Shown here piece after piece: positions 45,800 through 58,223 of a stretch of DNA of 64,000 nucleotides (positions within the stretch are counted from its first letter, which is position 1; each line of letters opens with the position of its first letter). Position numbers and translations under genes: made by a program. The stretch is from NCBI GenBank assembly GCA_944990035.1, contig CALYLX010000099.1, positions 62,001 through 126,000 on the forward strand, given 5' to 3'. The stretch comes from Clitopilus passeckerianus. Taxonomy: Eukaryota > Basidiomycota > Agaricomycetes > Agaricales > Entolomataceae. The notes below the pieces were generated by a model. It was given only the letters and a program-made list of their open reading frames with translations. It was not told the origin of the DNA and did no database searches.

Positions 45800-47570
45800 C
45801 TTAGTTGAGGGGGATGTACTTGGGATGTACGCAGATATCAAAGAACAACATTCAGTTTTTGCTCAGCCGACATGTGGTAGCCGAACGAAGAATATAGAAT
45901 CTTCCCTTCTCATTACTGTCCAACGCGCTCTTGTCCTCGCCCGGCTGGATTCTGAGACGCGGCGTAGCTCGTTCCTGATCTTAATCTGTCAAATAGTGCA
46001 AAACTCCAGTCCTTGTTAGGGTCCCAACGATGTTCTCCTACTGGTATAGTCGGTGTTCAGTCATTGTTTGGTCAGTGTATAGTCAGCCCATAGTCATTGC
46101 ACGGTCAAAATGGTCAAAACCGGTCAGAGCGTGGTCACTGCGTAGTCAGAACCCGAGGCAGCTCGAGTCTTGCAGTCTTTTCATAGTAGAAAATGCGGGT
46201 CTATCGAAGTCCAAGCTCATGCTCTAGTCATGGTAGAAATCCGACGAAACCAGAGGTGATTGTATTCAGATTCCGCACCTTCCCGTCACCCTGACTTCAA
46301 TGTGAGTCATGGGTTTCGCCTCTTCGCCACTGGCCGGTAGGCTGTTTCAAGGGATCTCAGTAGTTCTCTTAGCATGAATTGGAAGGGAGGCGGCCATAGG
46401 TTGTATTGAAAGATGAGAAAAGTGGCCTGGAATATGTGCAATATCTGGACGCCCTGACGGCCTATCCAAGTACGGTATCAGGTACGGTGCAGTGACAATG
46501 TGCACTGGCATCGGGGACAGATCACCTGTTCCGCCTCCATATTGTTCGTCACTGCGTAATGCGTACTATGTTTCAACTTTCTCCGTCTCTGCTTCCAAAT
46601 GATCTTCCTACTCCATCCGTTTTATCGCAGGTCGCTCGTCTATTCTAAGAATGGTCCAACAAGGAGAATCTAGCACCGCAGCACGAACTGAACGTGACGT
46701 GTTTTCACAGGATATATTTTTAAAGAGGCTTGCGAGGACATCTCTTCGATGAAGCACAAGTCCAAGTGATACAATGTGCATCCGGCGTATCACCTGTCCC
46801 GCCTCCACATTGCTCATCGCCTCGTACGGCCCTCTTCTCCCCAACATCCCGCCCAACTTCCTACTAAGCTATGATCTGCCTGTATCACCCGTTCCATCGC
46901 ATGATCGCACGTCTCCAGTGCCCGCACGCCCTCAAACGGTATTCTCAGAATAGCCTGAGTCCTACCGCTCCAACGGGAAGAAGCGGGTATCGGAACGTCT
47001 TTATACTGCGCATTCCTATTCTCCAACCGTTCCACGCACCCGACTCATCGCCCCATATGTATTCTATGCCCTTCTCTGCTGCGTACGGACGGACTCGACC
47101 GGACTCGCATGCGGGAGGAAGAGGCAAGGAGGACATCAGAAATACGGAACCAAAGAAGTCGAGGGTGCGCTATTTTTGTACCTTGGCGGAACGATCTAAT
47201 CCATTGAAGGTAGCCGAGCCAATAGGATGGCTTCAATTGTTATCGGGTATACCGGTCATAGAGATTAAAGGGGTAAGAAGGACTTTGGAGGGCACGTGAT
47301 GTCCAGCGGGCGGATAAACTAAAAGCCATGCTTGGCCTTGATGAGTTTGGAGCTTTTCGTTTCTACGTTTCCTGGACTTTTGACACGACTGCGTTCGACG
47401 GCTACTGGGGTATCGAGTCGACTCTCTCAGCAAGGACAACGACATAACTCCTGCTACGGGAAAGAGACAAAACAAGAACGAGCTGGGAGACAGCTACACC
47501 TATAGACGATCTCGAGACGAGACTTCGTAGGACAGCCTCACCCGGGACAACTACTATTAGAACCTCTGAA
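45800..47570. other. Gene-poor stretch with GTCA repeats
   Basis: No supported gene. It contains the TAGTCA/GGTCA array at 46040-46150. A short duplicated segment also occurs (about 46490-46560 and 46765-46835, sharing ACAATGTGCA and CACCTGTTCCGCCTCCATAT). Confidence 0.45.
46040..46152. repeat. Degenerate 10-11-bp tandem repeat, consensus TAGTCA-N2-GCG
   Basis: About nine units follow each other, such as TAGTCAGCCCA, TAGTCATTGCA, TGGTCAAAAC, CGGTCAGAGCG and TGGTCACTGCG. Related words occur at 37125-37160. Period and core are clear by eye; function is unknown. Confidence 0.7.
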
Positions 47571-47759
47571 TTGATACGTCTGGTAAGTTCAAAAGACCGC
47601 TCCTGCTTTGCTAGTTGCTCACCGTCTTCGTTTCTATCTTCGTCCACCAGGCTATCACCACCACAATTGCTTGGTACTAGACGACCACGACCTGCGTCAT
47701 CGTCACCCACCCACCACCACCACCAACCTATCCCTCTTATACTCACCTTCCCAGCCACC

Positions 47760-49025
47760 ATGGCCACCCCAGGCGACCTCTCCCTCTCCCCCTCCTACCC
47801 CGACTCCCTCCTCTCCACCCTCTTCAACACAACCCTCGAAGGCACAACCCCCTCCAAAATCCTCCTCCAATCATTCACCCTAATCATCTTCTCTGAAATC
47901 GGTGACAAAACATTCCTCATCGCCGCCATTCTCTCCATGCGGCACCCGCGCCTCCTCGTCTTCTCCGGGGCCTTCGCTTCCTTGCTGCTCATGTCCATTC
48001 TTAGTGCGCTGTTGGGACATGTGTTGCCGGCGCTGGTACCGAGGAAGTGGACCGCTATAGGAGCAGGGGTGTTGTTCCTTGTTTTTGGTGGAAAGATGGT
48101 GCAGGAGGCGAGGGCGATGGAGGGTGGGAATGGGAAGGTGTTGGAGGAGATGAGGGAGGCGGAGGAAGAAATCGAAGAGGACGACCTAGGACACGACGGG
48201 AACTTACTCGAGATGAAGGAGATTGAGGAAGGCCAGAGTTCAGCGAAGATACCGACTATTGAGGTTAACGGGCTACCTGAACCTGCGACACCTGCGGTAC
48301 CACTGGAAGTGGGGAAGAAAACGAAAGGGAAGGAGGGAGGCGTGAAGGAAGGCTTGAGGAATTTCTGCTCGTTCTTCTTGGGCCCGGTGTTTGTGCAGGC
48401 GTTTGTGTTGACGTTTTTGGGCGAGTGGGGGGATCGGAGTCAGATTGCGACGATTGCGTTGGGGGCGGCGCATGTATGTCTTCTCTTTCTTCCCTTATTT
48501 GGGATCGATGATTGTATACTGACGGACACGCCAACAGAACGTATACCTCGTAGCCCTCGGAACTATCATCGGACATTCGTGTTGTACAGCACTCGCGGTT
48601 GTCGGTGGGAGGTATGTTAGCACGAAGATTAGTGTTAAGCAAGGTTCGTGTCCTCTCTTCCTCCCCTTGCTTTTCTTCCCTTCTTCCCCTCTCGCCCCTC
48701 CTCACCTCCCAGTTCCTCGCTCCCGTTCTTCCCATTCCCCCATTCTTCTCCTCGCCTTTTCTTCCTGGCTCCCCGTCCTTTCTCTCCTATCTCGTTCTTC
48801 TTCGCCTTCGTCTTCCTCTGTTTTCTTCGTTTCTCTTTCTACTCTTTCCGCCTATCTTGAAACATCAAAACTAACCCCTCCCTTTCTCTCTCTCTCCACA
48901 CAGTAACATTCGGCGGCGCCCTCCTCTTCCTCCTCTTCGGGCTCATATACCTCTACGAGGCCTTCGCGGGGAGCGAGGGTGTGGAGATGGCTATGCCTGT
49001 CGCGGAGGGTGGGAGTCTACCATGA
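47760..49025 (+). CDS. GDT1: Gdt1-family (UPF0016/TMEM165) Ca2+/Mn2+ transporter
   Basis: Exons 47760-48473, 48538-48643 and 48904-49025 join in phase (0, 1) to give 313 residues. Both family signatures are present: IIFSEIGDKTFLIAAILSMR near residue 45 and FLGEWGDRSQIATIALGAAH near residue 225. Each begins a three-helix bundle (LLVFSGAFASLLLMSILSAL and YLVALGTIIGHSCCTALAVV). An acidic cytosolic loop lies between them (EEMREAEEEIEEDDLG). In yeast Gdt1 this protein sits in the Golgi membrane and imports Mn2+ and Ca2+ in exchange for protons, supporting glycosylation. The ATG is preceded by a CT/CA-rich leader. The gene is complete with no oddity. Confidence 0.93.
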
Positions 49026-50091
49026 TGCCTGGACGCTTCAACGTGACTTGGGAGCAGGCAAGTGTGACGAAACTCAAAAGCTGAGGTGGCGATGGGAGGG
49101 TCGAGTGGGAGGAGAAGGCGAGGAGGAGGAGGAGACGGAGAGGAAGCGGGGAGAAGGGGTCGCCGTCGCTATTGTTATTAGGATTGGGTTCAACTTGAAG
49201 GCTATTTTATCAAGAATTTTTTTTCCTGGGGTTTCTGAGGAGAGGGTTGAGTCGAAGCTCGCGCGGCAGAAGGATAATGGGAGAAATGGTGGGTGTTCCG
49301 AACGGTGACTGGTTTGGGTGGATTCTGGAGGGGTTGTTGAACGTTGAGTTGATCCAGGTCTGGTTTGGGGTGGACCTCGAGAATTCGACATGAGATATTT
49401 GACGTTGGATTTTTGGCTGGGGTGGAATATATTAGTCTTGGCTGTTGAGCATCGAGAGGTGCTGGCTGTACTGAGGCGTTGTACAACAGTTGTAGGGGCC
49501 GAGTGACGATCCAAGAGGTAATCATCAACCGTTGTGGAGGTATTCGTTTTTGAGACGGTTGGACGAGAACACTATGAAGGAGTTGTTGTATTGCCTTTAT
49601 TTTTACCATGACGAAGAGTTAGTTTTCCCTGATGCGCATTGACTTGGGGAATGATTTTGGACTATGATTTTGGATTAACTAAATGATATCTATGCACCGA
49701 GGAACGCTATTCGAGGACTCTGGACTTGCACTTAGCAACATTTGGCTATATGACTGTTCAATGACGAGGGTTGGCTTCATAGCCTAAGTACCAACCGACC
49801 ACTGACCTATCATAGCGTCTTTTCACCTCACCAAATCTACAGAAGGGAGGCGAAGGAAGGTCTCCGCAGCCTGAGGGAGCATCGGCTCTCAAATCCCTAC
49901 CCTATTACGTAGATCGTGTTGTCTCACCACGCTCAGGTGGTCTTGCACTGGCCTGCCGCACGTCACGCTCTTACCTCTCCCAACACGACTGAAAGCAAAG
50001 GACTGGAACAGATTGCACTCCAGCGAGTGTGAGTACCTCATATATTGCGCATTGGCCAGCACTGATGTTACTTTCATAGGTTAATAAAACC
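49026..50091. other. Intergenic region between Gdt1 and GN3
   Basis: No supported gene. The last 100 bp contain a likely 5' untranslated intron of GN3: donor GTGAGTACC near 50029 and acceptor CATAG at about 50079, twelve bases before the ATG. The same arrangement precedes GN1. Confidence 0.5.
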
Positions 50092-51909
50092 ATGTATAGG
50101 AGTAAGGATCAAGACGACAAGGGCAGGCGTCCTTCGTGCACCTCCCAACCACACAACTCGGACACTCGTCATGGGGAACCTGCTACTCAGGGCGTGGTGG
50201 GAACGTCTCCATCAATCACCCCTGTGAAAACCACCCTGAAGAACGATGCGCGCAGTGCCGACGCTAGCATGGGCGGGGAAGTCGCTGATGGACGAACGGT
50301 GGAGTCCGGAGCAGTCAGCTCTCTGCGGACAAGTATGGCAGGCGCAGACGCAGCTGTCAAACTCCTAGAGCAAGAACACAGGACAATCGCGTTCAACATA
50401 CGGAAAGGGCTCCATAGCCTTGGATACGATGGCGAATTTATCCTGCAAGCAGGATTTAACGAGGAGCTCCTCGAGCGAGGTATAGAGCTTGAGGAGACAT
50501 TCATTATCCTGGATAAAGATCTCGTTGCAGATCCTGCTGAAATATCCAGAAAGCTGCTCCCGCACCTTGCACCTTTCTCCGGTACATTGTACACTCCCAC
50601 ATGCGTGTACCTCCTCCCCCCGGCCCCAGACACATCGGATAATTGCCAAGACGAGATTCCGTCCCTATCAACTTTACAGCCAGAACCAAACACGAACCCA
50701 CTGACCAGCGAATTCCTGAGCTTAGCTCACCCAAGTCAGACGCTTGGTACCAGCCAGTCGGGTCCCCAAGCTGAGAATAACATCAATGAAGGACCTAAAG
50801 AGGGGGGCAGTAGGGAAGACCAACCGCCACAGACTAGAGTCGAGGACTCGCAATCGTTCGATGGGAATCCCCCAAGGCCCAATCGACGGATTCTGTATCT
50901 TGATGTATGCTCCCCCCTCACCGTCGAGTCAGCTAGTTTGAGTGATCTAACACCTGTCAACTACTCCTTTTGGCTCCGGACTTCTATTGAGGTTGAGGTG
51001 AGGTTATTGTGCTCTCCCTTCCGTTATCTCGCTTACGAAACCCTTATTCTATAGTTGAGTAGTAATGTGGATGGAGAGGAAAGCCCCAAGGGCGTACACA
51101 TTCGCAACCCATGGTGTTTTCTCAATTTCGCCTCCATCTTCATGTCAAGCGAGTCAAAAGAAATCTACTCATTAAAGCGCCTTCACGTGTGTGCAGAGAT
51201 GACCCCTATTAAGGTTACTCCTTATGAACTGCCAATCATTCAGCACACAGGAGGCGATGAGTCGAAAACCAGAATGGAAAAGCAGTTCGGGTGGAAATTC
51301 GGTCTTTCTGCTGGTCGTCAAGGAGTCGGGGTAAGCTTGGGGGCGACGTCTCTGGATGTTACTAGCCAGGAATCAACCGGACGGCGATGGGGTATCACTT
51401 CGCACCGGACGAAAGTCCCATCACAGAACACTTTTGTGGCCTGGACAGAGTACTCGCACACCCCCTCACAGAACATCAGGGAAATCATCACATGCGAGAG
51501 GTTCGAACCCGGGCCACATTCCATTGTCGCCTCCAGTTCTGAAGATGGTCGAACCCTGCGAATCAAAGTCAAGACCCTCTGGTCGTCCATCAACTCCTCA
51601 ATCGGCGAAAGATTTCGTGGGATGTTCCCTCTTGGTGACAAGAATGCTCAGCCGTTTCTCTTCGCCAACTTCTGGCACGAACTTTCACTTGAACTTGATC
51701 TCAGCAAGATCACATCGGAGAAGTCGTACGGCGAGAACTCAGCCCTAGAAGGCGGTCAGCATGGCCCTCACCCTCAATTTTCTAATGCAGATGTAGAGGT
51801 CAAAGAATGGTCGGATAACACAATTCAGTTCAGGGCTCCTCTAAAGCGTTCGGTCACCAAGGCCCTCGCAAATGGCAAGGAGGAGGCTATTCGAATAGTG
51901 TCGCATTAA
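50092..51909 (+). CDS. GN3: intact member of the GN family
   Basis: Exons 50092-50997 and 51055-51909 are separated by a 57-bp phase-0 intron and give 586 residues. Domain 1 is at about residues 72-178: AVSSLRTSMAGADAAVKLLE, IRKGLHSLGYDGEFILQAGF, EETFIILDKDL and CVYLLPPAPD. A low-complexity linker (about 180-275) and a conserved strand RRILYLDVCSPLTVESA follow. Domain 2 starts just after the intron with PWCFLNFASIFMSS and runs through LKRLHVCAEMTPIKV, WKFGLSAGRQGVGVSLG, GPHSIVASSSEDGRTLRIKV and LFANFWHELSLELDLSKIT to APLKRSVTKALANG. No signal peptide or membrane segment is seen. Both domains are unknown to me. It is the best reference copy in the window. Confidence 0.85.
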
Positions 51910-52890
51910 AATATGCCGTAGTGTTGACACGGCTGCTGCCGAGTATACCCGATATTTATTGAAATTTTATGATTTTAATAAATACATACGATGTCTACCT
52001 ACCTACTATGAGTGGTTTGAAAGAGAACGGATATCATTAAAATGCAGAACAATTCCGACAAAGTCAAAGAACATTGTCGAGATTGACGCATTCTGATGAA
52101 TTCCGAAGTCCGACTGATGGTCATCACGCCATTCGTCCGGCTACGCATCGGAGATCATTCAACTTCACGGACCGACCGGCAAAGTCCATCGCGTCTACTT
52201 TCAACGCCGGAACTTTGAATGTTTTTCCAAGTTTTCGAGAGCACGTCATTCTGGACCTCTCATAAACTATTCCCGCACCTTTCCTAACATATAAGGAAGG
52301 CCGCCGAAGTTGCCGAATGCCAAGATCCTAAATTTACATGGTCTGTGCGTAGTTCTTTGTAGTATAAAAGTTGTAGATAGTACATTGCGAGGAATTCAAG
52401 TATTCGATAGCCCAGATTCGGTATCACAACTGCGGGTGTGTTACTTAGATTTGAGACTGTGCGAAGCCTTCGATCTCGAGACTTATATTAGTTTTGTGAT
52501 CATTTGATTACTGAGGGATTCCAATTGAAATATATTCAATTTTACACACACACATACATTTACATCGCTACCTAAGGGTATTTCGGTGTCTAAGAGTGCT
52601 ATTCTACACGAGGCCCACGAATTCGGAGTCGTTAGTAGTGGTTTGGTTGTTAGTGAGGTTGGGTTAGCTCGACTCTCGCTATCTTATCTAGCCGCCGCTT
52701 ACCTCTTCAGTGTTATAGAGTTAATGAGGTCTCTTTCTCTCCTGGTGATTGGCGTAGATATATATCTTTGGATTCGTGGCTGAGTGGTGCTAGCGAGGCA
52801 CAGACAATACAGTGTTTTGACTGTGCGATGAATACAACCTATGATGGCTACGGATTGGCATGGACTGGTGGGAGTTGAGTTGAGAATGGT
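51910..52890. other. AT-richer gene-poor stretch
   Basis: No supported gene on either strand. Base composition is visibly more AT-rich than the neighbouring genes. Confidence 0.45.
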
Positions 52891-52899
52891 GACGAGGTG

Positions 52900-53335
52900 C
52901 GATAGCGAGGAGAGCAGTGAGACCGACCTTGATGGAAATACAGACCTGGACGAGAGTAGGTGGACATCAGCATTATGCCAGAATGGCGGACGCCGTTAAA
53001 ACTGAGGGGAGCACAAACCTCAAGGTGGAGATAGATAACAGTCTAGACGAGAGCAGTGACCTTGACGATGACCTTGACTTCAAAGATAGGGCCGATTATA
53101 ACATGAAGACATTCACTGGGGAAAATATCAGAATGGGATGTGATAAAAACACGAAGACCGTAACATACGGCAGTTCTTGGTCAAAACATCGCCATAATCT
53201 GGAATTAGACGGAAATACCGCCTGGTGTGTATATCAACGGCAGCCCGAAAGTGTCGGCGTCGACGGGGTTTCTACTGAGGACTTTGAACGTATTGCCGTT
53301 GAGAATATTCCTTCTTCTCTTCTTCCACAATAACG
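52900..53335 (-). pseudogene. VS5: decayed copy of the VS family
   Basis: The plus strand matches the antisense of VS3 and VS4 piece by piece. AAGGTGGAGATAGATAACAG and GACCTTGACGATGACCTTGA correspond to exon 2. GGCAGTTCTTGGTCAAAACA at about 53168 corresponds to the exon 1-intron 1 junction of VS3. CTGAGGACTTTGAACGTATT corresponds to the N-terminal part. Reading frames are broken and no signal peptide remains. Confidence 0.6.
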
Positions 53336-53339
53336 ATCT

Positions 53340-53850
53340 CCAAAGGGTTCCCAGGTGGCTGCCGGAGCCTCGTCGGTGTTGGTGCAGTCGTAGTCGTGGC
53401 TGGCAGGCTTTGGTCCACCCTCAGCACAAGCCAATGAACCTCAACAGGTAGAATACCGTGACGGTATTCTAGTGAAAGCCTTCTCTTTCGCGACCAAATG
53501 ACCTACACAAGGTCATCAATATCAAGATTAACTGAAAGCAAGAATACATGATACTAACTTCCATCATCGGCCTCTACCATCTCCAACTCTTCTTGCCCTA
53601 TTTCTATACCTCCCTTATTGTCTTGAAATCGACCCATCCTGTCAAGTTCCAGACACCTCCATAACCAGTAAATCTTCACTTCTGCCTCCCTCGCATCAGG
53701 TATAATTCTTCGTCCCCATCACCAAGCGTATCGTTTTCATGCGGGCCATTGTAAACCTGGTAGATGATTATAGGCGTGCGATGCCCAACGCCAGATGCAG
53801 GTGGGAAGTGGAAAGGCCGAAAACTGGCAGATGGTGCCCATCAAGCACTC
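53340..53850 (-). pseudogene. LE5: strongly decayed LE-family relic
   Basis: 53340-53520 matches 10255-10450 of LE2 (including the CTTCTCTTTCGC and AGGTCATCAATAT words). 53745-53830 matches 8755-8825 of LE1 (AACCTGGT...ATAGGCGTGC, CAGATGCAGGTGGGAAGTGG). The order is the same as in LE1 and LE2. No open frame survives. It directly abuts VS5. Confidence 0.55.
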
Positions 53851-54312
53851 CCACGGAGTCCGGTCCGAGAACACCACTCCAGTTGACTCAGCACTGGGGC
53901 GTTCAAGTCAAAACGTTTTCGAGTTACGCAAGAGTTACGTTCAATCATCTGTCTTGGAATTGGAACCATGGATATAGAAACGACATATGGAACATCAAAG
54001 CAAGCTCCAGAGCCTTTGTATCTTCAATGTCAGCGGAAACGACTGGCTTCTTGAAAACCGAAAACGTGGCAAAGTAACTTGCACCAGGGCATCGTTTGGG
54101 CATTGTGGATCGCCTGAAAGGCCAGCCATATAGTGTGAGCACCCAAACCTGAGGATTGATGTATATGATATTCCAACTCCCATACCATAGAACCGGTCTC
54201 ATCGTGCTCAGATGGTCTCGCAAAGCCGAGACATTTGCATCAGCACTCTAGCTATATCACGACAAGAGTCCACCCAATCTATGCCACATTCCGACCCAAA
54301 TCTTCCGCCTAC

Positions 54313-55947
54313 ATGGTCCTTGGGTCAAATATCTCTCCCCACTCTTCGTTGAACGCCGCAGATGAGCCACCCAGACCATATGGCCAACACGACGCCGTAT
54401 CCGCGGTACAAGCAGAAATGATAAGCGCCGAAGCGACTGCCAATTTTCTAGAAACAAATCAGTCTAAAATCCTTGCTGAACTTCGGAAAGGATTCCTCAG
54501 CTTGGGATACAAAGGGGACTTTATAATTCTTGCAGGCTTTAACGAAGAACTCCTCCAGACAGGGATAGAACACGAGGAGGTTTTCATCGTTCTGGAAACT
54601 GATCTCCCGGGCGAAGTGCTTAGAGATGGCTCGGACTCGGCGACATGGATTCTGTCGAGCACCATCCTTCCGATAATCAAGCCGTTCTCTGGGATGGTAT
54701 ATACCCCTTCGGAAGTGCTCCTCCTCTCTCCCCAACCAGACACAGTTGACGACGAGGAGACGTACGAGCCCCCTATATCGACCGCTTCTTCAGAAGTCGA
54801 ATATCCCACTGGCGATCCGAGTCTCCCAAGCTGTTTCCATTCGACTCAGAGCCAAATAACTGGACGTCAGGAGCCAGGACATGGCGACGAAGTGGGTACT
54901 ACTACCACGGAGAGTCAGACGATGCGGCAGCAGAATCCGATCTCAGAGAATACTACGAAGAACAGGAGGAGGAATGTTACTCTCGACTTAACGGCACCGC
55001 TCCAGATAAAGACCCCTTTTGACGAGTCCTCGGACACAGATGATTCAGACCATAGGTTTGAGATTCGAACGTGCGTTGAAGTCGAGGTATGGTTAACTAC
55101 CACTCTCTATTGGTCATCCAACCATTTCTTATCAGTCTTTCCCTTTCTCCTGCTTTAGCTTGCAAGCAATGAAGACGGACACGACTACCCTACAGGCCTC
55201 ATAATTCTGGAGCCTTGGTGCTTCTTGAACTTCAGCTCGATCCAGATTCAAAGTTCCTCCAATCACACATATTCCCTCGAACGCATGCGTATCGCGGCCG
55301 AATTGACACCTATCGAAAGTTTCCCTTATGACCTCCCCGTGACTCACCCAGAGGCCGATAGGTGGCACGACCCGAGCTTTGGCCTTTCAGTTGGTCAAAA
55401 CGGAATTGGTGTGGCTTTGGGATTGGGCAAGACCATTGAACGCCTTGATGGAAGGGACCGAACCGAACGTCGATGGTGTTTGGAATCACTCTCGGAAAAG
55501 GTCCCCGAGCGGAACTCTATCATCCTAAGTTCTGAATATTCACATATCCCAAATCTCGGCACTGGCCATGGAGGCTCGAAGATCATCGAGGGAGAGAACT
55601 TTATACCTGGACCACACGCAGTTATATCTTCTCCATCTAAAGATGGGAGGATTCTGCGTATTGGGATCAAGGTGTTTTGGTCGTCGCTGTATGGCCTAGA
55701 CCCTCTGTCCTCTCCTCACACCATGGAATCACTCTGGGAACGACTCAAAGCTCCGTCTCGAGTCGATGCTGAGGCTAGAAAACCGGGATCAGGGACGATT
55801 TTGTTTGCGAACTTTTTGCATACAGTGTCGCTTGAAATTGATCTGAGCAAGATCACGGCTGAAGGTACTTTCCAGCTCGTTCTCCCGATCAGACGGGGGT
55901 CATCGGTGCTCTCACAGATGGGGAGGAGCGATATGGAGTCCGAGTAA
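54313..55947 (+). CDS. GN4: divergent intact member of the GN family
   Basis: Exons 54313-55086 and 55159-55947 (72-bp intron at the shared position, phase 0) give 520 residues from ATG 54313. Domain 1 is well kept (AEMISAEATANFLETNQSKI, LRKGFLSLGYKGDFIILAGF, EEVFIVLETDL) but has an insertion before IIKPFSGMVYTPSEVLLLSP. Domain 2 starts EPWCFLNFSSIQIQ and keeps SLERMRIAAELTPIES, FGLSVGQNGIGVALG, GPHAVISSPSKDGRILRIGI and LFANFLHTVSLEIDLSKIT. It then ends early (LVLPIRRGSSVL), with the acidic segment before the last strand missing. The copies GN1-GN3 are closer to each other than to GN4. Function is unknown. Confidence 0.82.
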
Positions 55948-56222
55948 ATGTACGGACATATTAGCCGCTGTATCCAAGTATTACTATCCATCGGCCTTGT
56001 AAAATTATCGCTATCATCTATGAGCTAACAATGGTTACTTTAAAGCGTACCGTCCATGAATACTCGTCTCGGATTTCTCAAATTTCGAACAATCATGCAA
56101 ACAGATATTAAATCCAAAATTCCAGGGTATATTATTTGGACTACCAGAATGTAGTAGTTCAAGTAAGTAAAGACAGTGAGGTGCTAGCTTCGTACACTAG
56201 ATCCAACGAGTCGAAGTTAGAT
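55948..56222. other. Short intergenic region between convergent GN4 and VS3
   Basis: It contains the two 3' flanks; nothing else was seen. Confidence 0.5.
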
Positions 56223-57084
56223 TTAGGCCTTGACAAGGACGGCGACAATAGCTTTGATGTCGATGTGGGCAACGACCTTGAGAGCAACCTTCAAGACGGC
56301 GCAGAGCTCAACGGAGATGTCGGCGGTGATGGAGAGGACGAGCTTGAGGAGAGCAACGACGAGGGCACTGGATAGAAGAAAAATTAGAATCCAACCGGAT
56401 TTCTAAAAGGTACAGTACTTACACAACCTCAGCAACGATAGCGAGAACGGCAGAGAGGTCAATCTTGACGGAGATGCAGGCCTTGACGACAATGTCGACG
56501 CAGACGAGGAGGTCGACGACAACCTTGACGATGAGGGCGACAACAGCCTTGACAGAGAGGACAACACCATTAAGAGTGAGGAGAGCGTTGACGTCGAGGT
56601 GGAGATCGACAACAGCCTGAACGAGAGCGGTGACCTTGACGACGATGGCCTTGACCTCGGCGATGAGGTTAACAGCCACCTCGGCGGTGATGCCAACCTT
56701 AACGGCGTCCTCTAAGGAAAAAAATCAGAACGACGGATGGAATTGAGGAAACTGGATTGGAAACTTACGGCACTTCTTGGTCAAAACATCGACCTCAGCT
56801 TGAATGTAGACGAAGACGCCAGGGAGGGTACCACAGGTCTGGCAGTCTTCAGCCCTCCAAGGAAGCTTTGGGGCTACGCCGTTATCGTAGAGGGCACGAC
56901 GGCCAACTTCAACCTCATTGCCGTTGAGGTTGTTGTTGCCGATGTTGCTGGCTTGAGCAACAATAGGAACTACGTTGCCCACGGTGTTGGCAACATCGCC
57001 TGTAGGGGCGCCGGTGGGGGCAGCAGAGGTGAACGCTGCGAAGGCGGCAGCGGCGAAGAGGAATGCAGAGCGGAAGGAAGGCAT
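56223..57084 (-). CDS. VS3: secreted Val/Asp/Lys-patterned protein
   Basis: Exons 57084-56769, 56711-56423 and 56367-56223 join with phases 1 and 2 to give 249 residues, the same length as VS2. The signal peptide MPSFRSAFLFAAAAFAAFTS is identical to that of VS2. The N-terminal part differs most (VGNVVPIVAQASNIGNNNLN, a Cys pair in DCQTCG). The C-terminal 145 residues closely match VS2 and VS4 (AIVVKVTALVQAVVDLHLDV, IVKVVVDLLVCVDIVVKACI) and end KAIVAVLVKA. The TATA box at 57196-57202 (minus TATAAAA) is about 115 bp from the ATG, but the promoter differs from that of VS2 and VS4. Unknown function; likely extracellular. Confidence 0.85.
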
Positions 57085-57439
57085 TGCTGTTCAAGGAGGG
57101 AGGGTTGGTGAAAGAGAGTGACGAGGTAGCGAGGAAGGTCTGAGAGCGAGAAAACAACGGAAGCCGATGAGGGTGAGGAACGAGTGGAGGTCGTCTTTTA
57201 TACCTAGCCCAGCGCTTGACGAAAAATTCTTCCGTAGTGACATCTTTCAGGGTGAGGAACGTGGAGTGGAGACTTGTTCGGTTGAGTGTGTACGTAGCAA
57301 TTCGATTAATAGAAATATCCTGTTGTTCGGCTTGCCAACCGAATATTGGTTGACCAAGGAAACCGGCGTTGGCTCCAGGCATGCTGTCTGTCTGCCAGTC
57401 GAACAGGCTGCTACGAGAACGAGGCGTAAGATTCCTGTT

Positions 57440-58223
57440 CACCCAGCAGTTTCTAAAGGATGTGAAGTCCAGATTAGTACCTCAAAGGCCCAAAGGACGA
57501 TGGAAGATGCAATGAAAAAGGCATTTGATCTCCGAATGATGGGGATTCGAAGACTCTTGTGTGATTTGGACTCGCTTTCCTGCCAGGCCTATTTCCACTG
57601 ATACCTTTCTTCCACGCCTCGACAACCTTGCAAGCTACATAATACCATGGCCACAGAAGAAGGACCGTTCACCAATCTCTTGCCACTGTCAGAGATTTAC
57701 CCTCTCATCGCCGATCATCTCCCGTGCATTTGTATGTTCTGTCTGATCTATCGCTCGAAAGTCGAAAACAGATCTACTCTACATACCCTCCCTTGGGTGT
57801 CATCAGTCTTCCGAGTCATTCCTCATACATAGTCCATAAAATGGTGTACAGTGTACTTCATACGGATCTTAATGTATAACTATGGTTTTTGGTGCGTATA
57901 TCGGAAACGGCTCTCTGGCTTTCGAACTTCGAAGTTATCAAATCCTCCCGCGGACCAACAGATGTCCACAGTTGTATGTTGTTCAGACTCGAGGTTTGAA
58001 AGAATCTTCACTAAACGCGATATGAAGGATATGTACGTTGTGGTCCGTAAGAGAAGATGCTGGGTGGAAGGTACGGTGGTGCAGTGCGGGTTACGATTAA
58101 CGTCACAACATGGGATGAATCCTCATTGAAGGGTGTGGTATATTATTACGCATTATACAGAGAGGTAAGTTACACCATAAATAATCGCCGGAATCGTAAT
58201 CTAGATCCATCAACAGAGCAGAT
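57440..58223. other. Intergenic region between VS3 and VS4
   Basis: No supported gene. The right end (TATTATTACGCATTATACAG at about 58140) is the VS4 downstream segment also found after VS2. Confidence 0.5.

Noticed and set aside
48599..48906. Ser/Phe/Pro-rich frames in the Gdt1 gene
   Set aside because: They lie in the pyrimidine-rich second intron of Gdt1.
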